Counted from the stretch's first letter, positions 21,695 to 32,397 are shown. The stretch is DNA of 64,000 bases from Harmothoe impar (GCA_947462335.1 OX381721.1:6882001-6946000); one strand, 5' to 3'. The notes: generated from the sequence alone by a model not told the origin. Translations and numbers: made by a program.

Positions 21695-22366
21695 AACCAC
21701 TCATTAATTTTATTGTGCATCGATTACCTGATGTACACCTGTTAATTCTAAATAAACTGTCAACCTTACTGAAATCGTCTGGGTTTGTGTGACATATCAA
21801 CAATTAGCAATAAAAATATTATCATAGACAAGCCTACCATATCACTACATATTTAGACTATAAAAAGGCCTTTGACACGGTTTCACACTCAACTCTTTAT
21901 CCCTGTCAGGGATCACATTAGGCATGTTATTGAAAATGGACCATGAGAGGTCCTAACGTGAGTAGGGTAATGCGCCCAGGCTGGGTTTAGGTACATATAA
22001 ATTTCTAAACAAATATTTTTTCTAAAAATTCTTTTTTCTAATTAATTGTTGAAACTATTTAATATTATAGAACCCCCATTGTCATGTAAATCACAACCCC
22101 CACCATACCACAAGAACACCAATATCACTAGATCATTCTGCCACCCTTGTAATCATTCTCACTATCTAAATATCAATCACATTGTAACTCATTACCTCAA
22201 TCACAAATTTGTAATCTAGTTCCGAATTCTGCCACCGCTGGCAGCACCATCCAGCGAGGACAAATCCCATAATTCCACAGTACCACAGTTGTCATGGTTA
22301 CAATTGTTATCAAACAGAAAGTAGGATCCTAAGGTTAATATATAGACCCCATATGCACCCTGGAAC

Positions 22367-22417
22367 AGCATCCTGATGAAGAGCCATGAATTGGCTTGAA
22401 ACGTAGATCATCATGCT
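22367..22417 (+). ncRNA. Hammerhead-ribozyme-like motif (unit 2)
   Basis: CTGATGA at 22373 lies exactly 723 bases from the motif in unit 1. Core and stems are identical to unit 1. Confidence 0.35.
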
Positions 22418-22820
22418 AACCACTCATTAATTTTATTGTGCATCGATTACCTGATGTACACCTGTTAATTCTAAATAAACTGTCAACCTTACTGAAATCG
22501 TCTGGGTTTGTGTGACATATCAACAATTAGCAATAAAAATATTATCATAGACAAGCCTACCATATCACTACATATTTAGACTATAAAAAGGCCTTTGACA
22601 CGGTTTCACACTCAACTCTTTATCGCTGTCAGGGATCACATTAGGCATGTTATTGAAAATGGACCATGAGAGGTCCTAACGTGAGTAGGGTAATGCGCCC
22701 AGGCTGGGTTTAGGTACATATAAATTTCTAAACAAATATTTTTTCTAAAAATTCTTTTTTCTAATTAATTGTTGAAACTATTTAATATTATAGAACCCCC
22801 ATTGTCATGTAAATCACAAC

Positions 22821-22826
22821 CCCCAC
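22821..22826 (+). repeat. Left target-site duplication of Element 1 (CCCCAC)
   Basis: CCCCAC occurs once in the uninterrupted 723-bp units, but on both sides of Element 1 here (22821-22826 and 31840-31845). The hammerhead core of unit 3 is at 32115, which equals 22373 + 723 + 9013 + 6, so the insertion geometry is exact. Confidence 0.93.
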
Positions 22827-23230
22827 AGTAGTATTGTATGTATCGGAACGGGACTATAGTTAACTACTGTTTATTACTCAATCGACCTGCAGCCAATCAG
22901 AGGCCTCCATTTGGTCACGTGACCCGTTGCCATGGTAACGTGACCTACTTAGGGCTCTCAGCCAATCAGAAGCCAGCATTCTGGGTGACCTACTGACCTA
23001 CTTAGAAGCTCTCAGCCAATCAGAGGCCGGCATTCTGGTAACCATGGTAACGTGACCTACTTATGTCACGTGACCTACTTAGGCTCAGCCAATCAGAAGC
23101 CGGCATTCTGGTAACTAGGGTAACGTGACCTACTTAGGGTTTGTTTGTAAACAACACCACGTGGCTCTCTTGTTTGTAAACAACACCACGTGACACGTGA
23201 CTGTTTGTAAACAAACAATTCGACTTAGTC
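22827..23230 (+). promoter_or_regulatory. Left subterminal motif array of Element 1
   Basis: The terminal stretch (about 22827-22885) is shared with Element 2. Inside it are repeated AGCCAATCAGA (NF-Y type CCAAT box), GTCACGTGACC and CCACGTG (E-box), repeated CCTACTTAGG units, and TTGTTTGTAAACAA (forkhead-type) units next to CACGTG. The array is mirrored at about 31436-31839. By analogy with linear virus ITRs it may combine replication origin and promoter functions. That is inference. Confidence 0.65.
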
Positions 23231-24809
23231 TGACATTTTCAGCTGTCGCATGCTGACCTGCTGCTATCATAAGAGAAACAAAAGCCCTAATCACGCTTTT
23301 CAGCTGGATCCTTCCACCCACCAGACATGGATCCAGATGGGAGGGTGGTTTAAAATTAATCCGTGTACCGACTGTCATACAATAGTGTAATTAGTTGAAC
23401 ACGTGTTACCTGTATAAAGGATTAGCAGGTCATGGGCTTAGAGTGTGTATAGAAAAACAACTACAGGTAGCGTGAACAAAGCGACCCCCTCCCTTTCTGT
23501 CACTCTGTCTGTGACTAGAGGGCGCGCGTGTGGTAAGCGGCTTAAATCTAAAGAAAAAAAATCACCCTCTCCTGTCGTCAGCAGTCAGCTGGCCGGCGGC
23601 TGGAAAATGCGATTAGAGGGATGATGAGCGCGGTTTTTTATATTCAATATATTAGAAGTGTGCTTTGTTGCTTATATAGTTCATTATGCGTTTAAAATGT
23701 TCGCGAGTATCGTAGAAATGTAGAAAAATCCTATTGTGGCGCCATCTGACGAAAAGAGCGGAGAACTATACTAGGGTATGGCGAGCTAGACTAGAGCATG
23801 TAATCACCAGGCGGCAGAGTGGTCAAAAGACAATCTCGTAGTAGTAGGTCTACTTGGATCTTGAGTAGCCACCCTTGTGGTTGCAATTACCTAGACTAGT
23901 TGACCCTGCCAGCCTGGTCAAGTGAAATTAGTAAGGAGACCGCACATTAACGCGCTCCACAGTCTTTAGACAGTTAAGACTATAGTACCGTAGATTCTAC
24001 TGTGTACTCACACTAACTATTTACAGTGCTACATATTCATACCCGTGTTCTAAGTGTTTTTTTTAGAAAAAAGCGATCTACTCACCCATTTTTTTTAGAC
24101 AAACTCCTATTAGCAGGTAACCCCTGTATAAACCATACTGCAAAGATCTGCTACTTCGAGCGTCTGCCTCGTGACTGATAGTGTACAACAAGACGAAGTG
24201 GGCAGAGGTGAAGTACTGTTCCAAGAAAAATTGAGGCTCTTTATATAGCTGAGAGAGCGGCTAATCCGGATGTTCTAAGCTTGTTTTCACCTAGAGCCCC
24301 ACCCTCTTCCAGAGAGGAATCAAATTGCTTTTCACCTGGACCCTTCCACCCCTCATCCATCAGCATGAAAAGAGGGATAACAAGTGTAACGTGCGCTACA
24401 TGTATATGGGATTATAGCTGGTGAAGAGATAAAGCCAGGTCAACTGTGTATACAAAGACTACAGGAGGTGATTAACGACAGGTGTGACGCGCCAGCCCGT
24501 GGACGGATTATCTTCTAAGCTGACGCTTATTCAACTAGCCAGCTGCCGTCCGCTCCACTCACCACGGCAAGAGGAGGTGCTTTTGTTTTACACTTAAGTC
24601 GCTTACCACATGTACTCGTCTCTACCTCACAGACAGACACCCTCTCGCTTGCTTCACGACCCCTGTAGCTTTTTTTGTATACACACTCTAATCTCATAAC
24701 CCCCTGATCCGTTATACAGGTAACGGGTATTCTCTTTTAAATAGCTGCCAGTCAGCCTGCGGCAGCTGAAAACGACGGTAAGTAGCTTAGCTCTAGAAGC
24801 AAGAAGGCG
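23231..24809 (+). other. Non-coding arm segment of Element 1 with repeated regulatory modules
   Basis: No convincing ORF is visible. Recurring words include CAGCTGAAAA, TATACAGGTAAC or its complement, ACACTTAAGTCGCTTACCACA, and a T-run before GTATACACACTCTAA. Two of these modules (around 23400-23600 in one orientation and 24590-24730 in the other) are copies of each other and also occur in Element 2 at about 50280-50480. The segment is mirrored at 29857-31435. Confidence 0.6.
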
Positions 24810-24818
24810 TATATAAGG
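24810..24818 (+). promoter_or_regulatory. TATA box upstream of the left 288-aa ORF
   Basis: TATATAAGG lies within GTAAGTAGCTTAGCTC...GAAGGCGTATATAAGG, a module found again at 50844 in Element 2 and mirrored at about 29849-29856. It is about 340 bases upstream of the first ORF ATG, so the 5' UTR is long or spliced. Confidence 0.65.
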
Positions 24819-25154
24819 AGGCTGACACGTGTATAGGCGCCTTATAAGTCGGCAGGGGGTAAATACTAGTGAAAAAGGAAGGCAGGTGTGCAGGTAGCTT
24901 TCTAACAGACACGTGTGTGCACTAAGCTGCTTAAGTCTAAACCCACCTGCAGTAGTCAGGTAGCATGTGAAAACTTACTTAACAGATCTCTTAATTGAGT
25001 AGAGACTCTGTACTGAGAGAGTCTTTTCAGCCGTTTAAGAGGATTATCTAGGACAGGGTACATAAGGAGTGAAACGACGCTCTCACCCATCACACTTTCT
25101 CGACCCGCCCTTCATCATCGTAGCATCGTCCACTCTACGCTCGCTCAGAATGTT

Positions 25155-26021
25155 ATGATGGTTAGTTCTGCTATTTTCAGCTACTTTTCTTATCGAAGTG
25201 TTGACGCTACAGAGCATCGAAACTTTCTCCAAATGAGTCCAAGAAAGAAAAAGCAACTTCCACTTGAAGCAGGAAGAGAAACAGTGCCCTATGATGCATG
25301 TGAGGTAAAGAAACATTGGAAGGACGTCACCAAGGAGCAATGGATAGAAGCATGCTTCAACTTCATCGGAACGGAAGTAGTTTCATTTGGACAGAGGGAG
25401 AAGATTTTGTTGGAGCTATTTTTCTTAGCTCCGTATACTTGGCCTGACTGTGGTGAAATTCCTTCAGGTATTTGTTCAGTCTTCGCCATAGAAGTTATCA
25501 GGTCTTTGAAGGAGCTTCGATATATGCAAGGCACTCACGAGGAGATTGTTCAGAAAATGACGGAATTCGAAACAGGAGAAGACACAATATGGTGCGAGGA
25601 GACGACATATACGGACGATGATCTGGAGTACATCATTTGTAGCCCGTTGGAACATTATGTTAAAGACTTTGAGGACATGCTAGACAGCACTGAGATGAAC
25701 CCGAAAGAGAGATCCCTTACTGCACAGAAAGAGGCCAAAGCTGTGTTGGAAAAGCTCAAGTTTGGTCAAGGATTCACTCTTCAAAGCAGCTGTGTGAGTG
25801 TGATAAAAGGCCTTGTGTTGAAACATCCAGACATGAAGTTTTCGCGTGCTGTCGACACACTTCCTTTGCCTGAACTGATGATGAACATGATCGATCCCAT
25901 CGTACCAACATGTTTCGACTCTGCCAATTGTCCCATGTATAAAATGGTTTCAAGTTTTGCCCGTGGCCGATGGCTAAACGATCCACTGAAGTCAGAAAAC
26001 CTCCTTGATTTAATCAACTGA
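25155..26021 (+). CDS. 288-aa protein of Element 1, left arm copy; family unknown
   Basis: The frame opens with two ATGs (25155, 25158). An internal ATG at 25236 begins MSPRKKKQ, with a basic nuclear-localisation-like run and a better context, so the mature start may be there. The product is probably mostly alpha-helical, with conserved-looking Trp, Cys and acidic clusters (LFFLAPYTWPDCGEIPSGIC near residue 95; a stretch with CEETTYTDDDLEYIIC near residue 150). It has no transmembrane segment and no motif I can assign. The two arm copies differ by only one residue in the protein, and the reading frame is intact in both, which suggests a function or a very recent duplication. It is the only plausible gene of the element. 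Confidence 0.75.
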   Translation: MMVSSAIFSYFSYRSVDATEHRNFLQMSPRKKKQLPLEAGRETVPYDACEVKKHWKDVTKEQWIEACFNFIGTEVVSFGQREKILLELFFLAPYTWPDCGEIPSGICSVFAIEVIRSLKELRYMQGTHEEIVQKMTEFETGEDTIWCEETTYTDDDLEYIICSPLEHYVKDFEDMLDSTEMNPKERSLTAQKEAKAVLEKLKFGQGFTLQSSCVSVIKGLVLKHPDMKFSRAVDTLPLPELMMNMIDPIVPTCFDSANCPMYKMVSSFARGRWLNDPLKSENLLDLIN

Positions 26022-26074
26022 CTAAATGTATTTTCTCATACTAGTATTAGTAGCATTAGTAATAGCAGCTACTC

Positions 26075-26467
26075 AGTCTCGTGCAGCACAAGCAGCAGCA
26101 TCTGTCAGCAGCATCCGTGACATCGTCAGCAGCAGCAGCAGCTGCACGAGCAGCACAAGCAGCAGCATCTGTCAACAGCATCCGTGACATCGCCAGCAAC
26201 TGCAGCAGCTGCACGAGCAGCACAAGCAGCAGCAGCTGTCAGCAGCTGCAGCAGCTGCACGAGCAGCACAAGCAGCAGCACCAACAGCAGCAGCAACAGC
26301 AAATCAGCAGCAGCAGCAGCAGCAGCAGCATCTGTCAACAGCATCCGTGACATCGCCAGCAACTGCAGCAGCTGCACGAGCAGCACAAGCAGCAGCAGCT
26401 GTCAGCAGCTGCAGCAGCTGCACGAGCAGCACAAGCAGCAGCACCAACAGCAGCAGCAACAGCAAAT

Positions 26468-26499
<32 letters not shown>

Positions 26500-26510
26500 G
26501 CGGTGTGGAC
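26075..26510. repeat. (GCA)n-rich degenerate repeat, left arm
   Basis: The tract is composed of AGC/GCA triplets with a longer repeat of about 160 bp (GCAGCTGCACGAGCAGCACAAG recurring). Open frames on both strands code only for Ser/Ala/Gln or Leu runs, so I do not call a protein. It is mirrored at about 28155-28590. Confidence 0.85.
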
Positions 26511-28154
26511 CACTAAATTCGAGATGGCGACATGTCTGTTTCTTAGAATCGACATTCGACATGAGGCCTAGTGACATTTGACATGAAGCTTGAAAAACAT
26601 AGTGACAGGTGACATGAGCAATTCTTAAAATCGACATGAGATATGAGCATAATTAAGCGACATCGACATGTGCCATGGCTATTTTTTTTTAAGACAAACG
26701 CCATAGACTCCTCATTCAAACCCCCACTAGTAGTGCTCTATAAGCGCAAGCTTTGCCTTAAGAGAGCTGTGGCTGTGAACCCTCTCCTCCCCCCGTACAC
26801 ACAGGTAAATATCAGAGTCAGCCAATGTCGCCAATACTACTCTCATACAAGGGTCAGGCACTGCTGGACTATAATAGATGGGTCAAGGACCATTCTACTG
26901 AGGGTCAGGCTAGGCTGGACATTCAATAACAGGCTGGACTTTGGCAAACTTGCTTGAAAGTCTGGCCAGCAAGAGTCCGTTGAAGGACTATACGGTAAAA
27001 AGGCTGCTGTTACAGTCAAGATACTCATATTTCAAGCCCAGAAAACTGTAATTAGCTTTCCAAGTTGTTTATTTAACAATATCCTGGCCTAGCAAGAAGC
27101 TGTCAGATGACATCTAAGAAAAATGGGGCTGTTAATTGATCAAGAGAGCTACATTGTTACAGAGTCCTATTCCTCTTTTGAGGTGGGACCAAATTTGAAA
27201 AAAGAATAAACTCAAAAAAAAAACCTTAAGATTGAAACAGTTGTAGATGACAAATTTAATGAGGAAGTCGTATTAATTAGTTTACAAATAGCCGCTATGA
27301 GCAGCACAAGCAGCAGCTGACACTAGTGTCAGCTTCAGCAGCTGTACGAGCTGCTTGTGCTGCTCGTGCAGCGGCTATTTGTAAACTAATTAATACGACT
27401 TCCTCATTAAATTTGTCATCTACAACTGTTTCAATCTTAAGGCTTTTTTTTTGAGTTTATTCTTTTTTCAAATTTGGTCCCACCTCAAAAGAGGAATAGG
27501 ACTCTGTAACAATGTAGCTCTCTTGATCAATTAACAGCCCCATTTTTCTTAGATGTCATCTGACAGCTTCTTGCTAGGCCAGGATATTGTTAAATAAACA
27601 ACTTGGAAAGCTAATTACAGTTTTCTGGGCTTGAAATATGATTATCTTGACTGTAACAGCAGCCTTTTTACCGTATAGTCCTTCAACGGACTCTTGCTGG
27701 CCAGACTTTCAAGCAAGTTTGCCAAAGTCCAGCCTGTTATTGAATGTCCAGCCTAGCCTGACCCTCAGTAGAATGGTCCTTGACCCATCTATTATAGTCC
27801 AGCAGTGCCTGACCCTTGTATGAGAGTAGTATTGGCGACATTGGCTGACTCTGATATTTACCTGTGTGTACGGGGGGAGGAGAGGGTTCACAGCCACAGC
27901 TCTCTTAAGGCAAAGCTTGCGCTTATAGAGCACTACTAGTGGGGGTTTGAATGAGGAGTCTATGGCGTTTGTCTTAAAAAAAAATAGCCATGGCACATGT
28001 CGATGTCGCTTAATTATGCTCATATCTCATGTCGATTTTAAGAATTGCTCATGTCACCTGTCACTATGTTTTTCAAGCTTCATGTCAAATGTCACTAGGC
28101 CTCATGTCGAATGTCGATTCTAAGAAACAGACATGTCGCCATCTCGAATTTAGT
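26511..28154. repeat. Inner arms and centre of the palindrome
   Basis: Sequence 26511-27314 is repeated inverted at 27350-28154. The outer part has many GACATG/CATGTC words (about 26520-26670). The inner part is AT-rich with no gene. The central 35 bases contain their own 18-bp palindrome GCTGACACTAGTGTCAGC (27316-27333). The turn is at a GCA-rich stretch similar to the repeats at 26075-26510. Confidence 0.85.
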
Positions 28155-28166
28155 GGTCCACACCGC

Positions 28167-28198
<32 letters not shown>

Positions 28199-28590
28199 AT
28201 TTGCTGTTGCTGCTGCTGTTGGTGCTGCTGCTTGTGCTGCTCGTGCAGCTGCTGCAGCTGCTGACAGCTGCTGCTGCTTGTGCTGCTCGTGCAGCTGCTG
28301 CAGTTGCTGGCGATGTCACGGATGCTGTTGACAGATGCTGCTGCTGCTGCTGCTGCTGCTGATTTGCTGTTGCTGCTGCTGTTGGTGCTGCTGCTTGTGC
28401 TGCTCGTGCAGCTGCTGCAGCTGCTGACAGCTGCTGCTGCTTGTGCTGCTCGTGCAGCTGCTGCAGTTGCTGGCGATGTCACGGATGCTGTTGACAGATG
28501 CTGCTGCTTGTGCTGCTCGTGCAGCTGCTGCTGCTGCTGACGATGTCACGGATGCTGCTGACAGATGCTGCTGCTTGTGCTGCACGAGAC
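28155..28590. repeat. (TGC)n-rich degenerate repeat, right arm
   Basis: This is the mirror image of the left-arm (GCA)n tract. Confidence 0.85.
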
Positions 28591-28644
28591 TGAGTAGCTG
28601 CTATTACTAATGCTACTAATACTAGTATGAGAAAATACATTTAG

Positions 28645-29511
28645 TCAGTTGATTAAATCAAGGAGGTTTTCTGACTTCAGTGGATCGTTTAGCCATCGGC
28701 CACGGGCAAAACTTGAAACCATTTTATACATGGGACAATTGGCAGAGTCGAAACATGTTGGTACGATGGGATCGATCATGTTCATCATCAGTTCAGGCAA
28801 AGGAAGTGTGTCGACAGCACGCGAAAACTTCATGTCTGGATGTTTCAACACAAGGCCTTTTATCACACTCACACAGCTGCTTTGAAGAGTGAATCCTTGA
28901 CCAAACTTGAGCTTTTCCAACACAGCTTTGGCCTCTTTCTGTGCAGTAAGGGATCTCTCTTTCGGGTTCATCTCAGTGCTGTCTAGCATGTCCTCAAAGT
29001 CTTTAACATAATGTTCCAACGGGCTACAAATGATGTACTCCAGATCATCGTCCGTATATGTCGTCTCCTCGCACCATATTGTGTCTTCTCCTGTTTCGAA
29101 TTCCGTCATTTTCTGAACAATCTCCTCGTGAGTGCCTTGCATATATCGAAGCTCCTTCAAAGACCTGATAACTTCTATGGCGAAGACTGAACAAATACCT
29201 GAAGGAATTTCACCACAGTCAGGCCAAGTATACGGAGCTAAGAAAAATAGCTCCAACAAAATCTTCTCCCTCTGTCCAAATGAAACTACTTCCGTTCCGA
29301 TGAAGTTGAAGCATGCTTCTATCCATTGCTCCTTGGTGACGTCCTTCCAATGTTTCTTTACCTCACATGCATCATAGGGCACTGTTTCTCTTCCTGCTTC
29401 AAGTGGAAGTTGCTTTTTCTTTCTTGGACTCATTTGGAGAGAGTTTCGATGCTCTGTAGCGTCAACACTTCGATAAGAAAAGTAGCTGAAAATAGCAGAA
29501 CTAACCATCAT
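28645..29511 (-). CDS. 288-aa protein of Element 1, right arm copy
   Basis: This is the minus-strand copy of the left-arm ORF. The two genes face each other across the palindrome centre. The only protein difference I see is Phe versus Ser shortly before the internal MSPRKKKQ start. The promoter module with a TATA box is mirrored at about 29849-29856. The function is unknown, as for the left copy. Confidence 0.75.
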   Translation of the reverse strand: MMVSSAIFSYFSYRSVDATEHRNSLQMSPRKKKQLPLEAGRETVPYDACEVKKHWKDVTKEQWIEACFNFIGTEVVSFGQREKILLELFFLAPYTWPDCGEIPSGICSVFAIEVIRSLKELRYMQGTHEEIVQKMTEFETGEDTIWCEETTYTDDDLEYIICSPLEHYVKDFEDMLDSTEMNPKERSLTAQKEAKAVLEKLKFGQGFTLQSSCVSVIKGLVLKHPDMKFSRAVDTLPLPELMMNMIDPIVPTCFDSANCPMYKMVSSFARGRWLNDPLKSENLLDLIN

Positions 29512-31435
29512 AACATTCTGAGCGAGCGTAGAGTGGACGATGCTACGATGATGAAGGGCGGGTCGAGAAAGTGTGATGGGTGAGAGCGTCGTTTCACTCC
29601 TTATGTACCCTGTCCTAGATAATCCTCTTAAACGGCTGAAAAGACTCTCTCAGTACAGAGTCTCTACTCAATTAAGAGATCTGTTAAGTAAGTTTTCACA
29701 TGCTACCTGACTACTGCAGGTGGGTTTAGACTTAAGCAGCTTAGTGCACACACGTGTCTGTTAGAAAGCTACCTGCACACCTGCCTTCCTTTTTCACTAG
29801 TATTTACCCCCTGCCGACTTATAAGGCGCCTATACACGTGTCAGCCTCCTTATATACGCCTTCTTGCTTCTAGAGCTAAGCTACTTACCGTCGTTTTCAG
29901 CTGCCGCAGGCTGACTGGCAGCTATTTAAAAGAGAATACCCGTTACCTGTATAACGGATCAGGGGGTTATGAGATTAGAGTGTGTATACAAAAAAAGCTA
30001 CAGGGGTCGTGAAGCAAGCGAGAGGGTGTCTGTCTGTGAGGTAGAGACGAGTACATGTGGTAAGCGACTTAAGTGTAAAACAAAAGCACCTCCTCTTGCC
30101 GTGGTGAGTGGAGCGGACGGCAGCTGGCTAGTTGAATAAGCGTCAGCTTAGAAGATAATCCGTCCACGGGCTGGCGCGTCACACCTGTCGTTAATCACCT
30201 CCTGTAGTCTTTGTATACACAGTTGACCTGGCTTTATCTCTTCACCAGCTATAATCCCATATACATGTAGCGCACGTTACACTTGTTATCCCTCTTTTCA
30301 TGCTGATGGATGAGGGGTGGAAGGGTCCAGGTGAAAAGCAATTTGATTCCTCTCTGGAAGAGGGTGGGGCTCTAGGTGAAAACAAGCTTAGAACATCCGG
30401 ATTAGCCGCTCTCTCAGCTATATAAAGAGCCTCAATTTTTCTTGGAACAGTACTTCACCTCTGCCCACTTCGTCTTGTTGTACACTATCAGTCACGAGGC
30501 AGACGCTCGAAGTAGCAGATCTTTGCAGTATGGTTTATACAGGGGTTACCTGCTAATAGGAGTTTGTCTAAAAAAAATGGGTGAGTAGATCGCTTTTTTC
30601 TAAAAAAAACACTTAGAACACGGGTATGAATATGTAGCACTGTAAATAGTTAGTGTGAGTACACAGTAGAATCTACGGTACTATAGTCTTAACTGTCTAA
30701 AGACTGTGGAGCGCGTTAATGTGCGGTCTCCTTACTAATTTCACTTGACCAGGCTGGCAGGGTCAACTAGTCTAGGTAATTGCAACCACAAGGGTGGCTA
30801 CTCAAGATCCAAGTAGACCTACTACTACGAGATTGTCTTTTGACCACTCTGCCGCCTGGTGATTACATGCTCTAGTCTAGCTCGCCATACCCTAGTATAG
30901 TTCTCCGCTCTTTTCGTCAGATGGCGCCACAATAGGATTTTTCTACATTTCTACGATACTCGCGAACATTTTAAACGCATAATGAACTATATAAGCAACA
31001 AAGCACACTTCTAATATATTGAATATAAAAAACCGCGCTCATCATCCCTCTAATCGCATTTTCCAGCCGCCGGCCAGCTGACTGCTGACGACAGGAGAGG
31101 GTGATTTTTTTTCTTTAGATTTAAGCCGCTTACCACACGCGCGCCCTCTAGTCACAGACAGAGTGACAGAAAGGGAGGGGGTCGCTTTGTTCACGCTACC
31201 TGTAGTTGTTTTTCTATACACACTCTAAGCCCATGACCTGCTAATCCTTTATACAGGTAACACGTGTTCAACTAATTACACTATTGTATGACAGTCGGTA
31301 CACGGATTAATTTTAAACCACCCTCCCATCTGGATCCATGTCTGGTGGGTGGAAGGATCCAGCTGAAAAGCGTGATTAGGGCTTTTGTTTCTCTTATGAT
31401 AGCAGCAGGTCAGCATGCGACAGCTGAAAATGTCA

Positions 31436-31839
31436 GACTAAGTCGAATTGTTTGTTTACAAACAGTCACGTGTCACGTGGTGTTGTTTACAAACAAGAGA
31501 GCCACGTGGTGTTGTTTACAAACAAACCCTAAGTAGGTCACGTTACCCTAGTTACCAGAATGCCGGCTTCTGATTGGCTGAGCCTAAGTAGGTCACGTGA
31601 CATAAGTAGGTCACGTTACCATGGTTACCAGAATGCCGGCCTCTGATTGGCTGAGAGCTTCTAAGTAGGTCAGTAGGTCACCCAGAATGCTGGCTTCTGA
31701 TTGGCTGAGAGCCCTAAGTAGGTCACGTTACCATGGCAACGGGTCACGTGACCAAATGGAGGCCTCTGATTGGCTGCAGGTCGATTGAGTAATAAACAGT
31801 AGTTAACTATAGTCCCGTTCCGATACATACTATACTACT
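31436..31839 (-). promoter_or_regulatory. Right subterminal motif array of Element 1
   Basis: This is the inverted copy of the left array, with TCTGATTGGCT (CCAAT box on the minus strand), GGTCACGTGAC and CCTAAGTAGGTC units. One base near the very end differs from the left terminus. Confidence 0.65.
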
Positions 31840-32397
31840 CCCCACCATACCACAAGAACACCAATATCACTAGATCATTCTGCCACCCTTGTAATCATTC
31901 TCACTATCTAAATATCAATCACATTGTAACTCATTACCTCAATCACAAATTTGTAATCTAGTTCCGAATTCTGCCACCGCTGGCAGCACCATCCAGCGAG
32001 GACAAATCCCATAATTCCACAGTACCACAGTTGTCATGGTTACAATTGTTATCAAACAGAAAGTAGGATCCTAAGGTTAATATATAGACCCCATATGCAC
32101 CCTGGAACAGCATCCTGATGAAGAGCCATGAATTGGCTCGAAACGTAGATCATCATGCTAACCACTCATTAATTTTATTGTGCATAGATTACCTGATGTA
32201 CACCTGTTGATTCTAAATAAATTGTCAACCTTACTGAAATCGTCTGGGTTTGTGTGACATATCAACAATTAGCAATGAAAATATTATCATAGACAAGCCT
32301 ACCATATCACTACATATTTAGACTATAAAAAGGCCTTTGACACGGTTTCACACTCAACTCTTTATCGCTGTCAGGGATCACATTAGGCATGTTATTG
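31840..32397 (+). repeat. 723-bp tandem repeat, rest of unit 3
   Basis: This begins with the second CCCCAC duplication (31840-31845) and follows unit 3 to about its base 654, where it diverges at TGTTATTGATACCC. The missing end of the unit (AATGGATCATGAGAGGTCC onward) reappears at about 32905-32975. Confidence 0.85.
32109..32159 (+). ncRNA. Hammerhead-ribozyme-like motif (unit 3)
   Basis: CTGATGA is at 32115. In this copy stem II is improved to GAGCC/GGCTC, five perfect pairs, because the base before GAAAC is C instead of T. Confidence 0.35.

Larger units (their letters stand above)
21278..22826 (+). repeat. 723-bp tandem repeat, units 1, 2 and start of unit 3
   Basis: Units start at 21278, 22001 and 22724, an exact 723-base period, with very few differences. 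Each full unit contains a hammerhead-like motif, a fragment encoding YLDYKKAFDTVSHSTLY, and a terminal AATGGACCATGAGAGGTCC segment. Unit 3 is interrupted by Element 1 after position 22826 and resumes at 31840. The size and ribozyme-like core suggest a retrozyme or Penelope-type repeat, but this is tentative. Confidence 0.8.
22827..31839. mobile_element. Element 1: 9-kb near-perfect palindromic transposon-like element
   Basis: The element is 9013 bp, flanked by CCCCAC duplications, beginning AGTAGTAT and ending ATACTACT. The entire element is an inverted repeat centred at 27333. The left arm (22827 to about 27314) and right arm (about 27350-31839) match throughout, with only occasional substitutions, and leave an unpaired centre of about 35 bases. 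Each arm holds in order a subterminal motif array, repeated promoter-like modules, a TATA box, a 288-codon ORF pointing inward, a (GCA)n-rich tract and an inner unique segment. No polymerase, integrase or transposase is visible. Its ends match those of Element 2. Confidence 0.92.

Noticed and set aside
23130..23378. 82-codon ORF on the minus strand in the Element 1 terminus (and mirror)
   Set aside because: It runs through the FOX/E-box repeat array and shows no protein features. The mirrored copy is open only because the arms are identical.
26075..26571. Long Ser/Ala/Gln and Leu-run ORFs in the GCA tracts of Element 1 (both strands and both arms)
   Set aside because: They are translations of triplet repeats, open in several frames at once, with no conserved non-repeat segment.
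26643..26957. 104-codon ORF in the inner arm of Element 1 (and its mirror at 27709-28023)
   Set aside because: No domain or compositional sign of a protein, no promoter nearby, and an overlapping frame on the other strand is also open.
22827..31839. Palindrome as a hairpin-read or assembly artefact
   Set aside because: The flanking repeat continues in direct orientation on the right, the target duplication is exact, and the arms carry real differences. Raw reads would still be needed for proof.
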